A stretch of 64,000 nt of DNA from Erysipelotrichaceae bacterium (GCA_022767445.1 JALENJ010000003.1:1-64000), one strand, 5' to 3'. Shown: positions 38,029 to 46,669, counted from the first letter of the stretch. The notes: a model not told the origin generated them from the letters alone. Translations and numbers: made by a program.

Positions 38029-41000
38029 ATGCCTAACTGGTTATATGAAAGAATGGTAGATAATCCAGCTGTACTGATGTTGGATAAAACAAAGTCACCA
38101 ATTCCTGCCACATCTTATATACAGGAAGCGTTGATCATCGCCACTTCATTTCGTAAGAAACCAAGGTCTATCTTAGTTATCAAACAGAATCTATACACAG
38201 CACAGCGCTTATATGAAAGAGTATCCACATTGCTGGATGAAAGTGAGTGTGCTCTTTTTGGCGCGGATGAATCATTGCGTGTTGAAGCGATTGCTTCAAG
38301 TCCAGAACTAACAGCACAGAAAGTAGAGACGATGGCAGGATTGCTTGAAAACCCAAATCAAGTGGTCATTACTTGTCCATCTGCTTTGTTAAGACAGTTA
38401 CCATTCCCACAAGATTTTAAGGATGGATGTATCTCTATTCATACTGGGGATGATTTAGATATGAATACACTGAAACATAGCCTATTATCTGGTGGATATC
38501 AGAAGACATCTCATATTGATCAACCACTGACATTCGCATCCAGAGGTGGAATTGTAGATGTATATTCCATCAATTATGATAATCCGATACGTATTGAATT
38601 CTTTGATACAGAAGTAGAGTCGATTCGTTTCTTTGATGTCGCAACACAAAAGACGATAGAGACTGTTGAGCATGTCAATATCATTCCTGCAAGTGATGTC
38701 ATCTTTACAGATGCACAAATTGAAGAGATTAGCCAAAAAGCTAACGAGATTCTAACCAAAGAAAATAAACCAATCCTATCCAGTGAAATTGAATCCGATC
38801 TAATTGCACTACAAGCCAAAGCGTTTGAATCTCGAATGTATACATATATGGCACTGTTATCCAAGAGTGCAGGTATATGGGATTACATGGAACAACCAAC
38901 ATTCATCTTCAGTGATGAACAGATGATATTAGACTCCGCAAAGAAACTAAACGAAGAGACGATCACCTACATTCAAGAGATGGTCCAAGAAGAGAAGATG
39001 TTACCGAAGTTTGCGGTATGGCATGATATTCATCAGATATCCAAGTATGGTAAAAAAGTAGTATCTGATCCATTCGCAGAGAATTTATCAAATATCGAAG
39101 AACTTCATTTACCAAATGAAACACTAGAAACAAAGTTATCCTTAATTCAAGAACCTCTTAAGGCAATTCTTGCCTTATCAGAAAAAGAAGTATCCATTGT
39201 TATGGATAAGTGTATCGAGATGAAGATGCCTTACCATCTTCTATTAGAAGATGGCCAACCAATGGAAGGCATTAATATCTGTACACAACCATTTGCCCAA
39301 GGATTTTATCTTGTAGAAGAGGGACTCAAAGTATATACCGCTGCAGAGATATTTGCTTATCACCATCATCGTGGAAGATATGAAAACAAGTTCCGTAATG
39401 CGGAAGTCATTCATACCTATGATGAACTGGAACCAGGTGATTATGTTGTCCATGCCCAATATGGAGTAGGACAATACATCTGTATCGAAACCAGAGAAAT
39501 TCAGAAAGTAAAGAGAGACTTTTTAAAGATCATCTATCGTGGCAATACTGAGCTACTTGTCCCACTTGAGCAATTCCGCCTTGTACGTAAGTTTGTCTCA
39601 AGGGAAGGCGTTGTACCAAGACTGAATAAACTTGGTTCAGGGGATTGGGAAAAGACCAAACAGAGATTACAATCCAATGTTGAAGATATTGCGGAGCGTT
39701 TAATTACTTTGTATGCCAATCGTAAACAGAGTATTGGATATGCATTTTCTAAGGATAATGAGATGACAAAGAAATTCGAGAATTCCTTTGCGTTTGATTT
39801 AACACCAGACCAAGAAAAAGCAGTCCAAGAAATTAAACAGGATATGGAAAGTGATAAACCAATGGACCGTTTGGTCTGTGGAGATGTTGGTTTTGGTAAG
39901 ACTGAAGTATCCATACGAGCATCTTTTAAAGCAGTATGTGACAACAAACAAGTTGCCGTATTATGTCCAACAACAATCCTTGCGGAACAACACTTCCATA
40001 CATTCCAAAGTCGATATAAAGAATTCCCAGTTACAGTAAAAGTACTGAACCGTTTTGTATCACCAAACGAACAAAAACAAGTACTACAAGAACTACAAGA
40101 GGGTAAGATTGATATCATCGTTGGAACACATCGCTTATTATCCAAAGATGTAAAATTCCATGATTTAGGTTTATTGGTAGTCGATGAGGAACAACGCTTT
40201 GGCGTAGAACATAAAGAAAAGATCAAAGAGTTAAAGAATGGTGTTGATGTATTATCACTCAGCGCAACACCAATCCCTAGAACATTACAGATGTCCTTAA
40301 TTGGTATTCGTTCATTATCCCTACTAGAGACACCACCACTGAATCGCTATAGTGTTCAAACATATGTCGTTGAAAAAGATAAGAATCTCATCAAAGATGC
40401 GATTCAAAAAGAACTATCACGTAATGGACAGGTGTTCTATCTACATAACAACATTGAACAAATTTATAACATTGCCCGTACCATCCAAAATCTTATACCA
40501 GAAGCACGTGTGGGTATTGTGCATGGAAAACTAGGTAAAGAGGAAATCGAAGATATCATGCAAAGATTTACCGACAAAGAGTTGGATATCCTTGTATGTA
40601 CAACCATTGTTGAAAATGGTATCGACATTCCAAACGTCAATACGATACTTGTAGATAACGCACAAGACTTTGGTCTAGCACAGATTTACCAGATCAAGGG
40701 AAGAGTAGGACGTAGTGACCGTTTGGCATACGCATACCTGTTAGTACCACCAAGAAGACAACTATCCGAGATAGCCCAAAAGAGACTAACCGCAGTCAAA
40801 GAATTCGCAAGACTAGGTAGTGGCTATAAGATAGCGATGCGAGATCTAACCATTCGAGGAGCAGGAGATCTTCTTGGCGCAAACCAATCTGGATTTATCG
40901 ACACCGTCGGCATTGATATGTATATAGAAATGCTAGAAGAAGCGATAAGAGCCAAACAAGAAGGACGGAAACAGGAAGATCTAACACCAAAACCAAAGTC

Positions 41001-41436
41001 CAATATCCAAACAACCAGCTATATTCCAGAAACCTTTGCGCCGGATGATTATGATAAGTTGGATATGTACCAAAAGATCGATGCGATTAAAGACGCAAAG
41101 AGTTTAGAATCCTATAAGAATGATGTCATTGACCAATATGGAAAACTACCAAAAGAGGTCAATACACTATTCTTAAAGAAACAGTTGGATATCATGTTAG
41201 AAGATGAAATCGTGCAGAACTACCGTGAGGTAAAAGGCATGAGTGAACTGACATTTTCACCACAGTATTCTCAACATGCGGATGGTATTAAACTCTTTGA
41301 AAGAATCACAAAGATCACAAAAGACGCAAAACTACGCTATACAAATGGTAGTATTATTGTGACTTTACCAAAGAATGCACAGAATATTTCCCTGGTAATT
41401 AGAATCATAAAAGCCGCAAAGGAGTCAATCAAATGA
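38029..41436 (+). CDS. mfd: transcription-repair coupling factor
   Basis: Mfd displaces stalled RNA polymerase and recruits UvrA. The 1135 aa show the UvrB-like N-terminal domain, the RNAP-interacting domain (about 480-550; D-Y-V-V-H-x-x-Y-G-V-G-x-Y), the RecG-like helicase with Walker A G-D-V-G-F-G-K-T and D-E-E-Q-R-F-G, then the TRCF C-terminal domain. The SD AAAGGAG lies about 22 nt before ATG 38029 but only 7 nt before an in-frame ATC at 38014 (I-E-H-N-K-M-P-N), so the true start may be ATC. TGA stop overlaps the next gene. Confidence 0.97.
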   Translation: MPNWLYERMVDNPAVLMLDKTKSPIPATSYIQEALIIATSFRKKPRSILVIKQNLYTAQRLYERVSTLLDESECALFGADESLRVEAIASSPELTAQKVETMAGLLENPNQVVITCPSALLRQLPFPQDFKDGCISIHTGDDLDMNTLKHSLLSGGYQKTSHIDQPLTFASRGGIVDVYSINYDNPIRIEFFDTEVESIRFFDVATQKTIETVEHVNIIPASDVIFTDAQIEEISQKANEILTKENKPILSSEIESDLIALQAKAFESRMYTYMALLSKSAGIWDYMEQPTFIFSDEQMILDSAKKLNEETITYIQEMVQEEKMLPKFAVWHDIHQISKYGKKVVSDPFAENLSNIEELHLPNETLETKLSLIQEPLKAILALSEKEVSIVMDKCIEMKMPYHLLLEDGQPMEGINICTQPFAQGFYLVEEGLKVYTAAEIFAYHHHRGRYENKFRNAEVIHTYDELEPGDYVVHAQYGVGQYICIETREIQKVKRDFLKIIYRGNTELLVPLEQFRLVRKFVSREGVVPRLNKLGSGDWEKTKQRLQSNVEDIAERLITLYANRKQSIGYAFSKDNEMTKKFENSFAFDLTPDQEKAVQEIKQDMESDKPMDRLVCGDVGFGKTEVSIRASFKAVCDNKQVAVLCPTTILAEQHFHTFQSRYKEFPVTVKVLNRFVSPNEQKQVLQELQEGKIDIIVGTHRLLSKDVKFHDLGLLVVDEEQRFGVEHKEKIKELKNGVDVLSLSATPIPRTLQMSLIGIRSLSLLETPPLNRYSVQTYVVEKDKNLIKDAIQKELSRNGQVFYLHNNIEQIYNIARTIQNLIPEARVGIVHGKLGKEEIEDIMQRFTDKELDILVCTTIVENGIDIPNVNTILVDNAQDFGLAQIYQIKGRVGRSDRLAYAYLLVPPRRQLSEIAQKRLTAVKEFARLGSGYKIAMRDLTIRGAGDLLGANQSGFIDTVGIDMYIEMLEEAIRAKQEGRKQEDLTPKPKSNIQTTSYIPETFAPDDYDKLDMYQKIDAIKDAKSLESYKNDVIDQYGKLPKEVNTLFLKKQLDIMLEDEIVQNYREVKGMSELTFSPQYSQHADGIKLFERITKITKDAKLRYTNGSIIVTLPKNAQNISLVIRIIKAAKESIK

Positions 41437-41714
41437 GAATTGATAAATTTTTAAAAGTATCACGTATACTCAAAAGAAGAACAATCTCAAAAGAGTTAGC
41501 AATCAACCAGCGTATTGAAATGAATGGACGTGTTGTAAAACCGGCACATGAAGTATTGGCTGGAGATATCGTTTCGATCACATTCGGCAATCGCAAGTTG
41601 ACGATACGTGTATTGTCTGTTGAAGATGTTAAAAAGAAGAAGGATGCGTCCAGTTTATACGAGATTGTATCAGAAGAGAAAATCACACCTACTCTTGAAG
41701 AACAGAGCGAATAG
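41433..41714 (+). CDS. rqcP: S4-domain ribosome-associated quality-control protein RqcP
   Basis: 93-aa Hsp15/YabO-type S4 protein. It begins M-R-I-D-K-F-L-K-V-S-R-I-L-K-R-R-T and contains I-x-x-N-G-R-x-V-K-P-A-x-x-V-x-x-G-D. RqcP (YabO in Bacillus) works with RqcH to add alanine tails on stalled nascent chains. It overlaps mfd by 4 nt and precedes divIC, as in Bacillus. Confidence 0.9.
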   Translation: MRIDKFLKVSRILKRRTISKELAINQRIEMNGRVVKPAHEVLAGDIVSITFGNRKLTIRVLSVEDVKKKKDASSLYEIVSEEKITPTLEEQSE

Positions 41715-41740
41715 TGATATAAAAACAATACGAGGATAAA

Positions 41741-42046
41741 ATGGCAAAGAAGAGAAAGAAGAAATTAAATTCCCGTTTTGTGGGATTGATATTTATGGGT
41801 GTCGCTCTAGCAATGTTGTTGGTTGTGGGTAGAGAAGTGATGACTACGCTTCGATTACGTGCACAGATGGCTGAAGCGAAAGCTGAACTTGCAAAGATGC
41901 AAGAAGAGAATGAGATGTTAGTACAGGAGAAAGCAAAACTTCAAGATCCAGATTATGTTGAAAGTTATGCTCGTTCTAACTATATGTTCTCTAAAGATGG
42001 TGAGCAGATATTTTTCTTACCTGATAAAAAAGATACAGATAAATAA
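41741..42046 (+). CDS. divIC: septum formation initiator DivIC/FtsB-like
   Basis: 101-aa bitopic protein: basic N-terminus (M-A-K-K-R-K-K-K), one membrane helix at about 14-31 and an extracellular leucine-zipper-like coiled coil (A-K-A-E-L-A-K-M-Q-E-E-N-E-M-L-V-Q-E), then D-P-D-Y-V-E-S-Y-A-R. FtsB/DivIC pairs with FtsL and DivIB in the divisome. In Bacillus the next genes are tilS-hprT-ftsH; here the string is broken by insertion-sequence debris. Confidence 0.88.
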   Translation: MAKKRKKKLNSRFVGLIFMGVALAMLLVVGREVMTTLRLRAQMAEAKAELAKMQEENEMLVQEKAKLQDPDYVESYARSNYMFSKDGEQIFFLPDKKDTDK

Positions 42047-42063
42047 TGTATTTTAAAATCTAT

Positions 42064-42085
42064 AATCTCCAAACACTTTGGGGGG
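42064..42085. repeat. IS30-type terminal repeat, left copy
   Basis: AATCTCCAAACACTTTGGGGGG, followed by CTAAGC and TTGATAAGAA. It is inverted relative to the repeat at 43173-43197 and direct relative to the one at 42980. It lies on the 3' side of the decayed transposase and probably marks the end of the inserted element. Confidence 0.7.
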
Positions 42086-42142
42086 CTAAGCTAAGTTGAT
42101 AAGAACGCTAGATATGAAATCTAGTGTTCTTTTTAGGTTGCT

Positions 42143-42460
42143 TTATATAGGATCCTCATACTTTTCCATCTTAATGAATCTTGTTCTATTCGTTTTGACA
42201 CCAGCTCTAGATGTTTTAAGAGAAGTACGATACTTCCATTCTGCTTTGATAGCACTATACCGAAACTTATTAAAGTGACATGTCAAGTAGTTTGTGCAGC
42301 TATTACAAACACCAGGATAGTGATCCCTTCTATTGCATGTGAAAGGGACGTAATCGATACAAGAGGTTGCACACTGTTGGTCAAGTTTACGATGATTTTT
42401 GATGAATCTTCTTCGTAGTCATAATATTGTCCTCCAACTTTTCGTCCGCATGCCCTACCC
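42143..42460 (-). pseudogene. IS30-family transposase N-terminal fragment
   Basis: Reading the minus strand from 42406 to the TAA at 42143 gives 87 residues: F-I-K-N-H-R-K-L-D-Q-Q-C-A-T-S-C-I-D, then F-T-C-N-R-R-D-H-Y-P-G-V-C-N-S-C-T-N-Y-L-T-C-H. This matches the Cys-rich N-terminal module of IS30-like transposases. The preceding helix-turn-helix part is out of frame or degraded (about 42407-42460), and the catalytic DDE domain is absent. A dead, truncated insertion sequence. Confidence 0.72.
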
Positions 42461-42535
42461 AGAAGTGGAATTTAATTTTTTAATTGAGAATGTAAATTTA
42501 ATTACAGTCTAGTTTTTTTATCATAAATAGTACAA

Positions 42536-42541
42536 TATAAT
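42536..42541 (+). promoter_or_regulatory. -10 of peptide copy 3 promoter
   Basis: TATAAT at 42536-42541 with only a T-rich, weak -35 17 bp upstream. The ORF starts 31 nt later. Confidence 0.5.
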
Positions 42542-42571
42542 CGTAGAAGAAATGTGGAAGGGATACATTTT

Positions 42572-42628
42572 ATGAAAGCCAAACATATTCATAATTTATG
42601 TGTTTCAAGGTATAAGACAGGAATTTGA
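42572..42628 (+). CDS. 18-aa conserved peptide, copy 3 (MKAKHIHNLCVSRYKTGI)
   Basis: The most diverged copy. ATG 42572 has SD GGAAGGGA about 9 nt upstream, similar to copy 2 (both have GATACATT-T/G-T just before ATG). TGA stop at 42626-42628. Residues 3-5 and 8 differ, but H-x-[I/L]-C-V-x-R-Y-K-T-G-I is kept with synonymous changes (ACC/ACA, GGC/GGA). It is followed by 37-aa and 53-aa ORFs in an apparent operon. Strongest of the three as evidence for selection on the peptide. Confidence 0.6.
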   Translation: MKAKHIHNLCVSRYKTGI

Positions 42629-42686
42629 ATGTTTTCACTATTCTGATATTATTACAACTTTCAAATTGAAAGGATGGAGAAAATAT

Positions 42687-42800
42687 ATGTTAAAAAAGAT
42701 AATTTCTGTTGTAATAGCGACTTTTATGCTTGCCTACAATTTTTTGCAGAAGAAAATAGTTGGGCTATATTATGAAAGCTGGTTGGATCTTGTAAGATGA
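42687..42800 (+). CDS. small membrane or exported peptide, 37 aa
   Basis: ATG 42687 with SD AAAGGATGGAG; TGA at 42798. The N-terminus M-L-K-K-I-I-S-V-V-I-A-T-F-M-L-A is a signal-like or membrane segment similar to that of the 51-aa ORF at 35-190. The tail is K-K-I-V-G-L-Y-Y-E-S-W-L-D-L-V-R. It lies 58 nt downstream of peptide copy 3 and overlaps the next ORF by 4 nt (ATGA). Function unknown. Confidence 0.5.
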   Translation: MLKKIISVVIATFMLAYNFLQKKIVGLYYESWLDLVR

Positions 42801-42958
42801 AAAAATTTAGTTTATTTAGGATTGTATCCACCGTTGCGTATATATTACTGAATTTGTATGTCATTTATAGACTAAAATTAAGTGAGGATGGAATAATGTA
42901 TTTATTTATTCTAGCGGTAATATTTGTACTATCTTTCATTAAAAGTAAAAAAAAATAA
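42797..42958 (+). CDS. small two-helix membrane protein, 53 aa
   Basis: ATG 42797 overlaps the stop of the 37-aa ORF (ATGA), suggesting coupled translation. Two hydrophobic helices (about 8-24 and 34-48) are separated by a charged turn (R-L-K-L-S-E-D-G), with basic ends (M-K-K at the start, K-S-K-K-K at the end). This could be a small immunity-like, transport-like or membrane-active protein. No family recognised; codon use and composition fit a real, AT-rich accessory gene. Confidence 0.5.
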   Translation: MKKFSLFRIVSTVAYILLNLYVIYRLKLSEDGIMYLFILAVIFVLSFIKSKKK

Positions 42959-42979
42959 TATAATCTGCTAGTACTTTGT

Positions 42980-43197
42980 GGTCTCTAAACACTTTGTGGG
43001 ACTAACCTAAAATTGATAAGAAAGATAGGTATGAATTTCATTTATAGGCTATGTCTTAATCATTTAGAATACCTAATCATCATCAAAAAACATGACAATC
43101 ACTTAGGTAAAACAAACGAAAAAAGGGATGATCTTCAATTGAAGATCATCCCAGTATATTTATGAATAACACGGTCCCCCAAAGTTTTGGAGATTCA
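42980..43197. mobile_element. MITE-like or residual IS30 end fragment with inverted ends
   Basis: The left end GGTCTCTAAACACTTTGTGG (42980-42999) with following TTGATAAGAA copies the repeat at 42064. The right end GGTCCCCCAAAGTTTTGGAG (43173 onward) is its inverted form. The 218-bp unit has no transposase and contains a strong hairpin at 43125-43152. It may be a non-autonomous derivative or the footprint of a second insertion in tandem with the first. Confidence 0.5.
43119..43152 (-). terminator. terminator downstream of the amidase gene
   Basis: A perfect 28-nt palindrome, half-site GGGATGATCTTCAA (43125-43152), followed on the minus strand by TTTTTTCG. It would end the nucleotidase-amidase transcript and lies inside the MITE-like unit, so the terminator appears to be element-borne. 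Confidence 0.75.
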
Positions 43198-43202
43198 GGT
43201 TT

Positions 43203-43790
43203 TCATTTTGTTGTGAAATAAGCCTTTTTAATCATGCATGAATGAACATCCTTACGGAATTGATCCATGGATAAACAAAATAGATTCCATAGATGTTCAG
43301 GGTCTTGGTGATCACTAGCCAAAGATCTTAGGTGTCCTTCATGATGACTGATAATTACACCATCCTCTAAAGGATCTAGATGATAGGTATTACATAGGTA
43401 AGCAAATAGTTCTACTGCACTTTGGTATGTACGAAGTATAACGGATTTACTTTGTAGTAATTCATCAGTAACAATAACGTTAAAGTCTGTATCATATTGC
43501 ACAGTATCTGGTTCACACATCTCTACAGAGATATGTGTATTGTTTGCTTTACCACCACAGTGCCATGCACGATGATTCCATGGTAGTGTTTGGTAGACAT
43601 CACCAGTCAAACCATCTATGAATGCATGTACGCATGCTCGATCAAATGTAGGTTGATTCCAGCTATCTAGATATATCTTTGGTGTGATGACTGGTTCTCC
43701 TACACTATGTAACATAATGCCTTGTACTTGGATGGTTTCACCTTCTTGGTAACATGCACTATGTTCTAATATAGCAGGTATAATACGCAT
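43203..43790 (-). CDS. N-acetylmuramoyl-L-alanine amidase (Amidase_2 type)
   Basis: 195 aa. It matches the PGRP/Amidase_2 fold that cleaves between MurNAc and L-Ala in peptidoglycan: the first zinc His is in M-L-H-S-V-G, with H-R-A-W-H-C-G in the middle and S-H-H-E-G-H...H-Q-D-P-E-H-L-W at the end. There is no signal peptide, so it acts inside the cell, is released by lysis, or derives from a phage endolysin. It starts 1 nt after the phosphoesterase gene. TGA stop. Confidence 0.85.
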   Translation of the reverse strand: MRIIPAILEHSACYQEGETIQVQGIMLHSVGEPVITPKIYLDSWNQPTFDRACVHAFIDGLTGDVYQTLPWNHRAWHCGGKANNTHISVEMCEPDTVQYDTDFNVIVTDELLQSKSVILRTYQSAVELFAYLCNTYHLDPLEDGVIISHHEGHLRSLASDHQDPEHLWNLFCLSMDQFRKDVHSCMIKKAYFTTK

Positions 43791-43791
43791 A

Positions 43792-45312
43792 TTACTTGAT
43801 TACCGTGATGTTGTTTACAGGTTCAAATTGAATGACTTTGTGTTCTTGAATATAGTTAGCAAGTAATTCTACCATGCTAGAAAGGTCAGTAGAAACAACA
43901 GGAGCTTCTTTGATCATGTTGTAGTTACCACCACCTGCAGCACGATAGTTATTCATCGCAATTGTAAACTCCATATCATCCGTTACGTCTTGTCCTTGAT
44001 ATTGTAGGGAGGTAATACGTGAACCTACAGAGTTGGATACTTTGATTGTGTAGCTAATGCCATCCACCATATCATAGTTATAGTGTTGTGGTTTTGGCCA
44101 ATCGTAGGATGGGTTTACAATGATGTTTTCATTGCGTATCATCCAAAACTCTGCTGTCTTTTCCAAATACTCTTTTAGTATCTTACCGGTTATCTTCTTT
44201 ACAACAGTCGTATTTGGATAAACATAAGTACTCACCAAGTCTCTCATTGTGATATTACTTGCAAAACCAGTCGCTCCTAAGAAGAGGGCATTCGCACTTA
44301 AATCAGCACCTGTCTTTTCCATCTGTACTTTATTGAGGAAGGTGATGACCTGAGACTTGTGTAATCTCGCATCGAATTCATCGCTGACTCTCATATCGAC
44401 CTGACTCGTACCTAGAGTTGTATCTAACCAAGTTTGACATGTGTCTTCTTCTTTTTGAAGTAAGGACATCATATCTTCATCTGGATCAATATCTGCCTTT
44501 AAGATACGTGGTTCAATTGTATTGTTATCTGGAAAGATATCAATACATGCAAGCTCTGCACCATTAGCAGCTGTTTGTGTGTAGTAGGTATCATACAACT
44601 TACCAGCCTCTGTACGATGTTGATGACCAGAAATCATAACATCAATTCCACGGATATTTTTTAGGATACGATAACCTTCATTTTCACCCGTATCTTCCTC
44701 AGTCAATCTACCATTCACTAAATCACGCTCAAAACCACCATGATACATACAGATAATATAATCAGGATTCTCCAAACGCTTTAATAACTTCACAGTTGCC
44801 TCAGCAGTTAGATACGCATCGATAAAACGCATATGTTTGATATGAGACTTCTGTTCCCAATGAGGAATATATTGTGTAACCAAACCGAATATCGCAATCT
44901 TCTTGCCAGCTACCTTGCGAATGACATAGTTAGGTCCAAAAGGAGCACCATGGTAATGGAAATTAGAAGTAATGCATGGAGCACCTACATTTTGAATATG
45001 TGTCATCAAGGCTTCTTCACCATAATTGAAATCATGATTACCTACATTGATATAATCATATTTCAAATCAGCCATAGCTTTTGTGATAGGACTAATTTCA
45101 TCAGGAGTTGTAGAGAAGTGATGATACATCAAAGGAGAACCTTCCAACATATCGCCATTATCTAACACAAGCGTATTTTCATCCCTAAGGATATTCACTA
45201 AACTTTTAATCTTTGCAAGACCAATATCCTTTTTGGAATGATCAGCGTAACTATATGGGTAGATATACCCATGCACATCGGAAGTAGCTAAAATACGAAT
45301 TCTATCACTCAT
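43792..45312 (-). CDS. metallophosphoesterase / 5'-nucleotidase family protein
   Basis: 506 aa of the UshA/CpdB family. The N-terminal calcineurin-like domain has D-V-H-G (metal ligands), G-D-M-L-E-G, G-N-H-D-F (catalytic) and G-H-Q-H-R. The C-terminal 5'-nucleotidase domain covers about 320-500, with N-N-Y-R-A-A-G-G-G-N. Such enzymes hydrolyse nucleotides or 2',3'-cyclic nucleotides, often outside the cell; here no signal peptide is visible. Co-transcribed with the amidase. Confidence 0.88.
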   Translation of the reverse strand: MSDRIRILATSDVHGYIYPYSYADHSKKDIGLAKIKSLVNILRDENTLVLDNGDMLEGSPLMYHHFSTTPDEISPITKAMADLKYDYINVGNHDFNYGEEALMTHIQNVGAPCITSNFHYHGAPFGPNYVIRKVAGKKIAIFGLVTQYIPHWEQKSHIKHMRFIDAYLTAEATVKLLKRLENPDYIICMYHGGFERDLVNGRLTEEDTGENEGYRILKNIRGIDVMISGHQHRTEAGKLYDTYYTQTAANGAELACIDIFPDNNTIEPRILKADIDPDEDMMSLLQKEEDTCQTWLDTTLGTSQVDMRVSDEFDARLHKSQVITFLNKVQMEKTGADLSANALFLGATGFASNITMRDLVSTYVYPNTTVVKKITGKILKEYLEKTAEFWMIRNENIIVNPSYDWPKPQHYNYDMVDGISYTIKVSNSVGSRITSLQYQGQDVTDDMEFTIAMNNYRAAGGGNYNMIKEAPVVSTDLSSMVELLANYIQEHKVIQFEPVNNITVIK

Positions 45313-45402
45313 AAAACATCCTCATTTCTATCACTTAAATGCTTAACTATTCTATCATAAGTTGTATATAAAATCAGAAAGAGTAGTCCTTCTATATCAG
45401 AG

Positions 45403-45738
45403 CTAATTTTCCATGGATATCGTAATCACACCAACAAGTGTGTATAGCAGACTACCTATGATGATCAAAGCCACAAGATATGGAAACCATCATGGCATGT
45501 AGTATCTAAGTAACCCCAGTGAAAAAAATCCAAATCCAATGCCACGAGCCCCTAAGGCAAACAATGTGCTGAGTTTCTTGGTATAGTCGCTAATACCATT
45601 TTCATCATCATTGCGATTGAAGATGTTAAAGAATCCTAATCCATGTCCTGACAACCAAATGATGGATATCAATTCAAAGACAACAAATAGGATGATAAAA
45701 AACCAATTGATGTAAGAGATAAATGCTTGTATATTCAT
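45403..45738 (-). pseudogene. small membrane protein interrupted by an in-frame TGA
   Basis: From ATG 45738 the frame encodes 82 residues with three hydrophobic segments and ends L-L-R-Y-Y-M-P-TGA at 45490-45492. The same frame continues at once with W-F-P-Y-L-V-A-L-I-I-I-G-S-L-L-Y-T-L-V-G-V and stops with TAG at 45403. The downstream part is clearly another membrane helix. A TGG-to-TGA change in the last third therefore looks likely. A GTG at 45747 is an alternative start. Not recognised as a family. The 5' end abuts the divergent phosphatase gene. Confidence 0.6.
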
Positions 45739-45816
45739 AATCGCCACATCATAAACATGAATATTATAACACCTCAGGTAATTGATGATATGATATTGCA
45801 GAAGCGAGGAATATGT

Positions 45817-46581
45817 ATGCTAGAACAATTTCGTAAAAAGCTAAACTTCCGTGATCTTGGAGGATATCCAACCCAAGACGGCAAGAAAGTAAAAATGAAT
45901 CTATTTTATCGTGGTGGGGCACCACTCTATATGAATATAAAAGAATTGGAAATACTGAGGGGATTGGGCCTTCGTACAGTACTTGATCTACGTACAACAC
46001 AAGAGCGTTTGATGAAACCTGATCCATTTATTCCAAATGTGAAAGTTCTTGAACACAGTGGAACAGTCTCTCAAGGGGGCGAGGAAATCGATTTCTCACT
46101 TGAAGGTATGAGTCGTATTGGAGAAGGTGGTAAGCAACAACTATCCATGTTGGAGAAGTATTATGCACGCATGCCATTTAACAATCAGGCATTCCAGGTG
46201 ATGTTTCAGGAGATTATGATGAATCAAGTACCGATGTTTATCCACTGTGCCAGTGGAAAAGATCGTACAGGTGTTGCGAGTATGTTAATCCTATTAGCCC
46301 TGGGTGTAGATAGAGATACTGTACTACAGGATTATCTGTTGACGAATGAATATCGCCAAGAACAAATCCAAAACAAATTATCGGAAGATGCGGATATCAT
46401 CAAAGACTATCCAGAAAGAGAGATACTCGATCGTATGCTTACGGGAGTGAGTGAAAGAATTGGAAATGTAGTACTTGATGCGATATTCAATGAATATGGT
46501 AGTCTAGATGCTTACTTCGAAAATGAGTTTGGCTTAGATGAAAATAAGCGTAAAGAACTAATCAACCTATATACAGAATAA
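45817..46581 (+). CDS. tyrosine/serine protein phosphatase (Y_phosphatase3 type)
   Basis: 254 aa from ATG 45817 (SD GAGGAAT; the longer frame starts in the opposite gene). N-F-R-D-L-G-G-Y is the usual beginning of this family, and H-C-A-S-G-K-D-R-T-G is the C-x5-R phosphatase loop with general-base Asp/Arg context. Related proteins act on phosphotyrosine or phosphoinositides (MptpB/LipA type). Monocistronic; role unknown. Confidence 0.88.
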   Translation: MLEQFRKKLNFRDLGGYPTQDGKKVKMNLFYRGGAPLYMNIKELEILRGLGLRTVLDLRTTQERLMKPDPFIPNVKVLEHSGTVSQGGEEIDFSLEGMSRIGEGGKQQLSMLEKYYARMPFNNQAFQVMFQEIMMNQVPMFIHCASGKDRTGVASMLILLALGVDRDTVLQDYLLTNEYRQEQIQNKLSEDADIIKDYPEREILDRMLTGVSERIGNVVLDAIFNEYGSLDAYFENEFGLDENKRKELINLYTE

Positions 46582-46669
46582 TAAGTAAAATTATGTCTTG
46601 AATATTAAATATAGTATGTATAGTGAACTTGTAAACCAAATGCAGTGAAGACATATTGATATGAATAAA

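Noticed and set aside
39534-40226. 230-codon minus-strand ORF inside mfd
   Set aside because: Ser/Cys-rich antisense shadow of the well-conserved helicase domain; no SD or homology.
42096-42278. 60-codon plus-strand ORF in the IS scar
   Set aside because: Lies opposite the recognisable IS30 transposase fragment, with no SD.
43125-43152. 28-nt perfect palindrome as a protein-binding operator
   Set aside because: It is followed by a T-run on the minus strand at the end of the amidase gene, so a terminator explains it better.
45490-45492. TGA read as Trp (Mollicute-type genetic code)
   Set aside because: TGA ends mfd, the amidase gene and other intact genes, and conserved Trp residues elsewhere use TGG.
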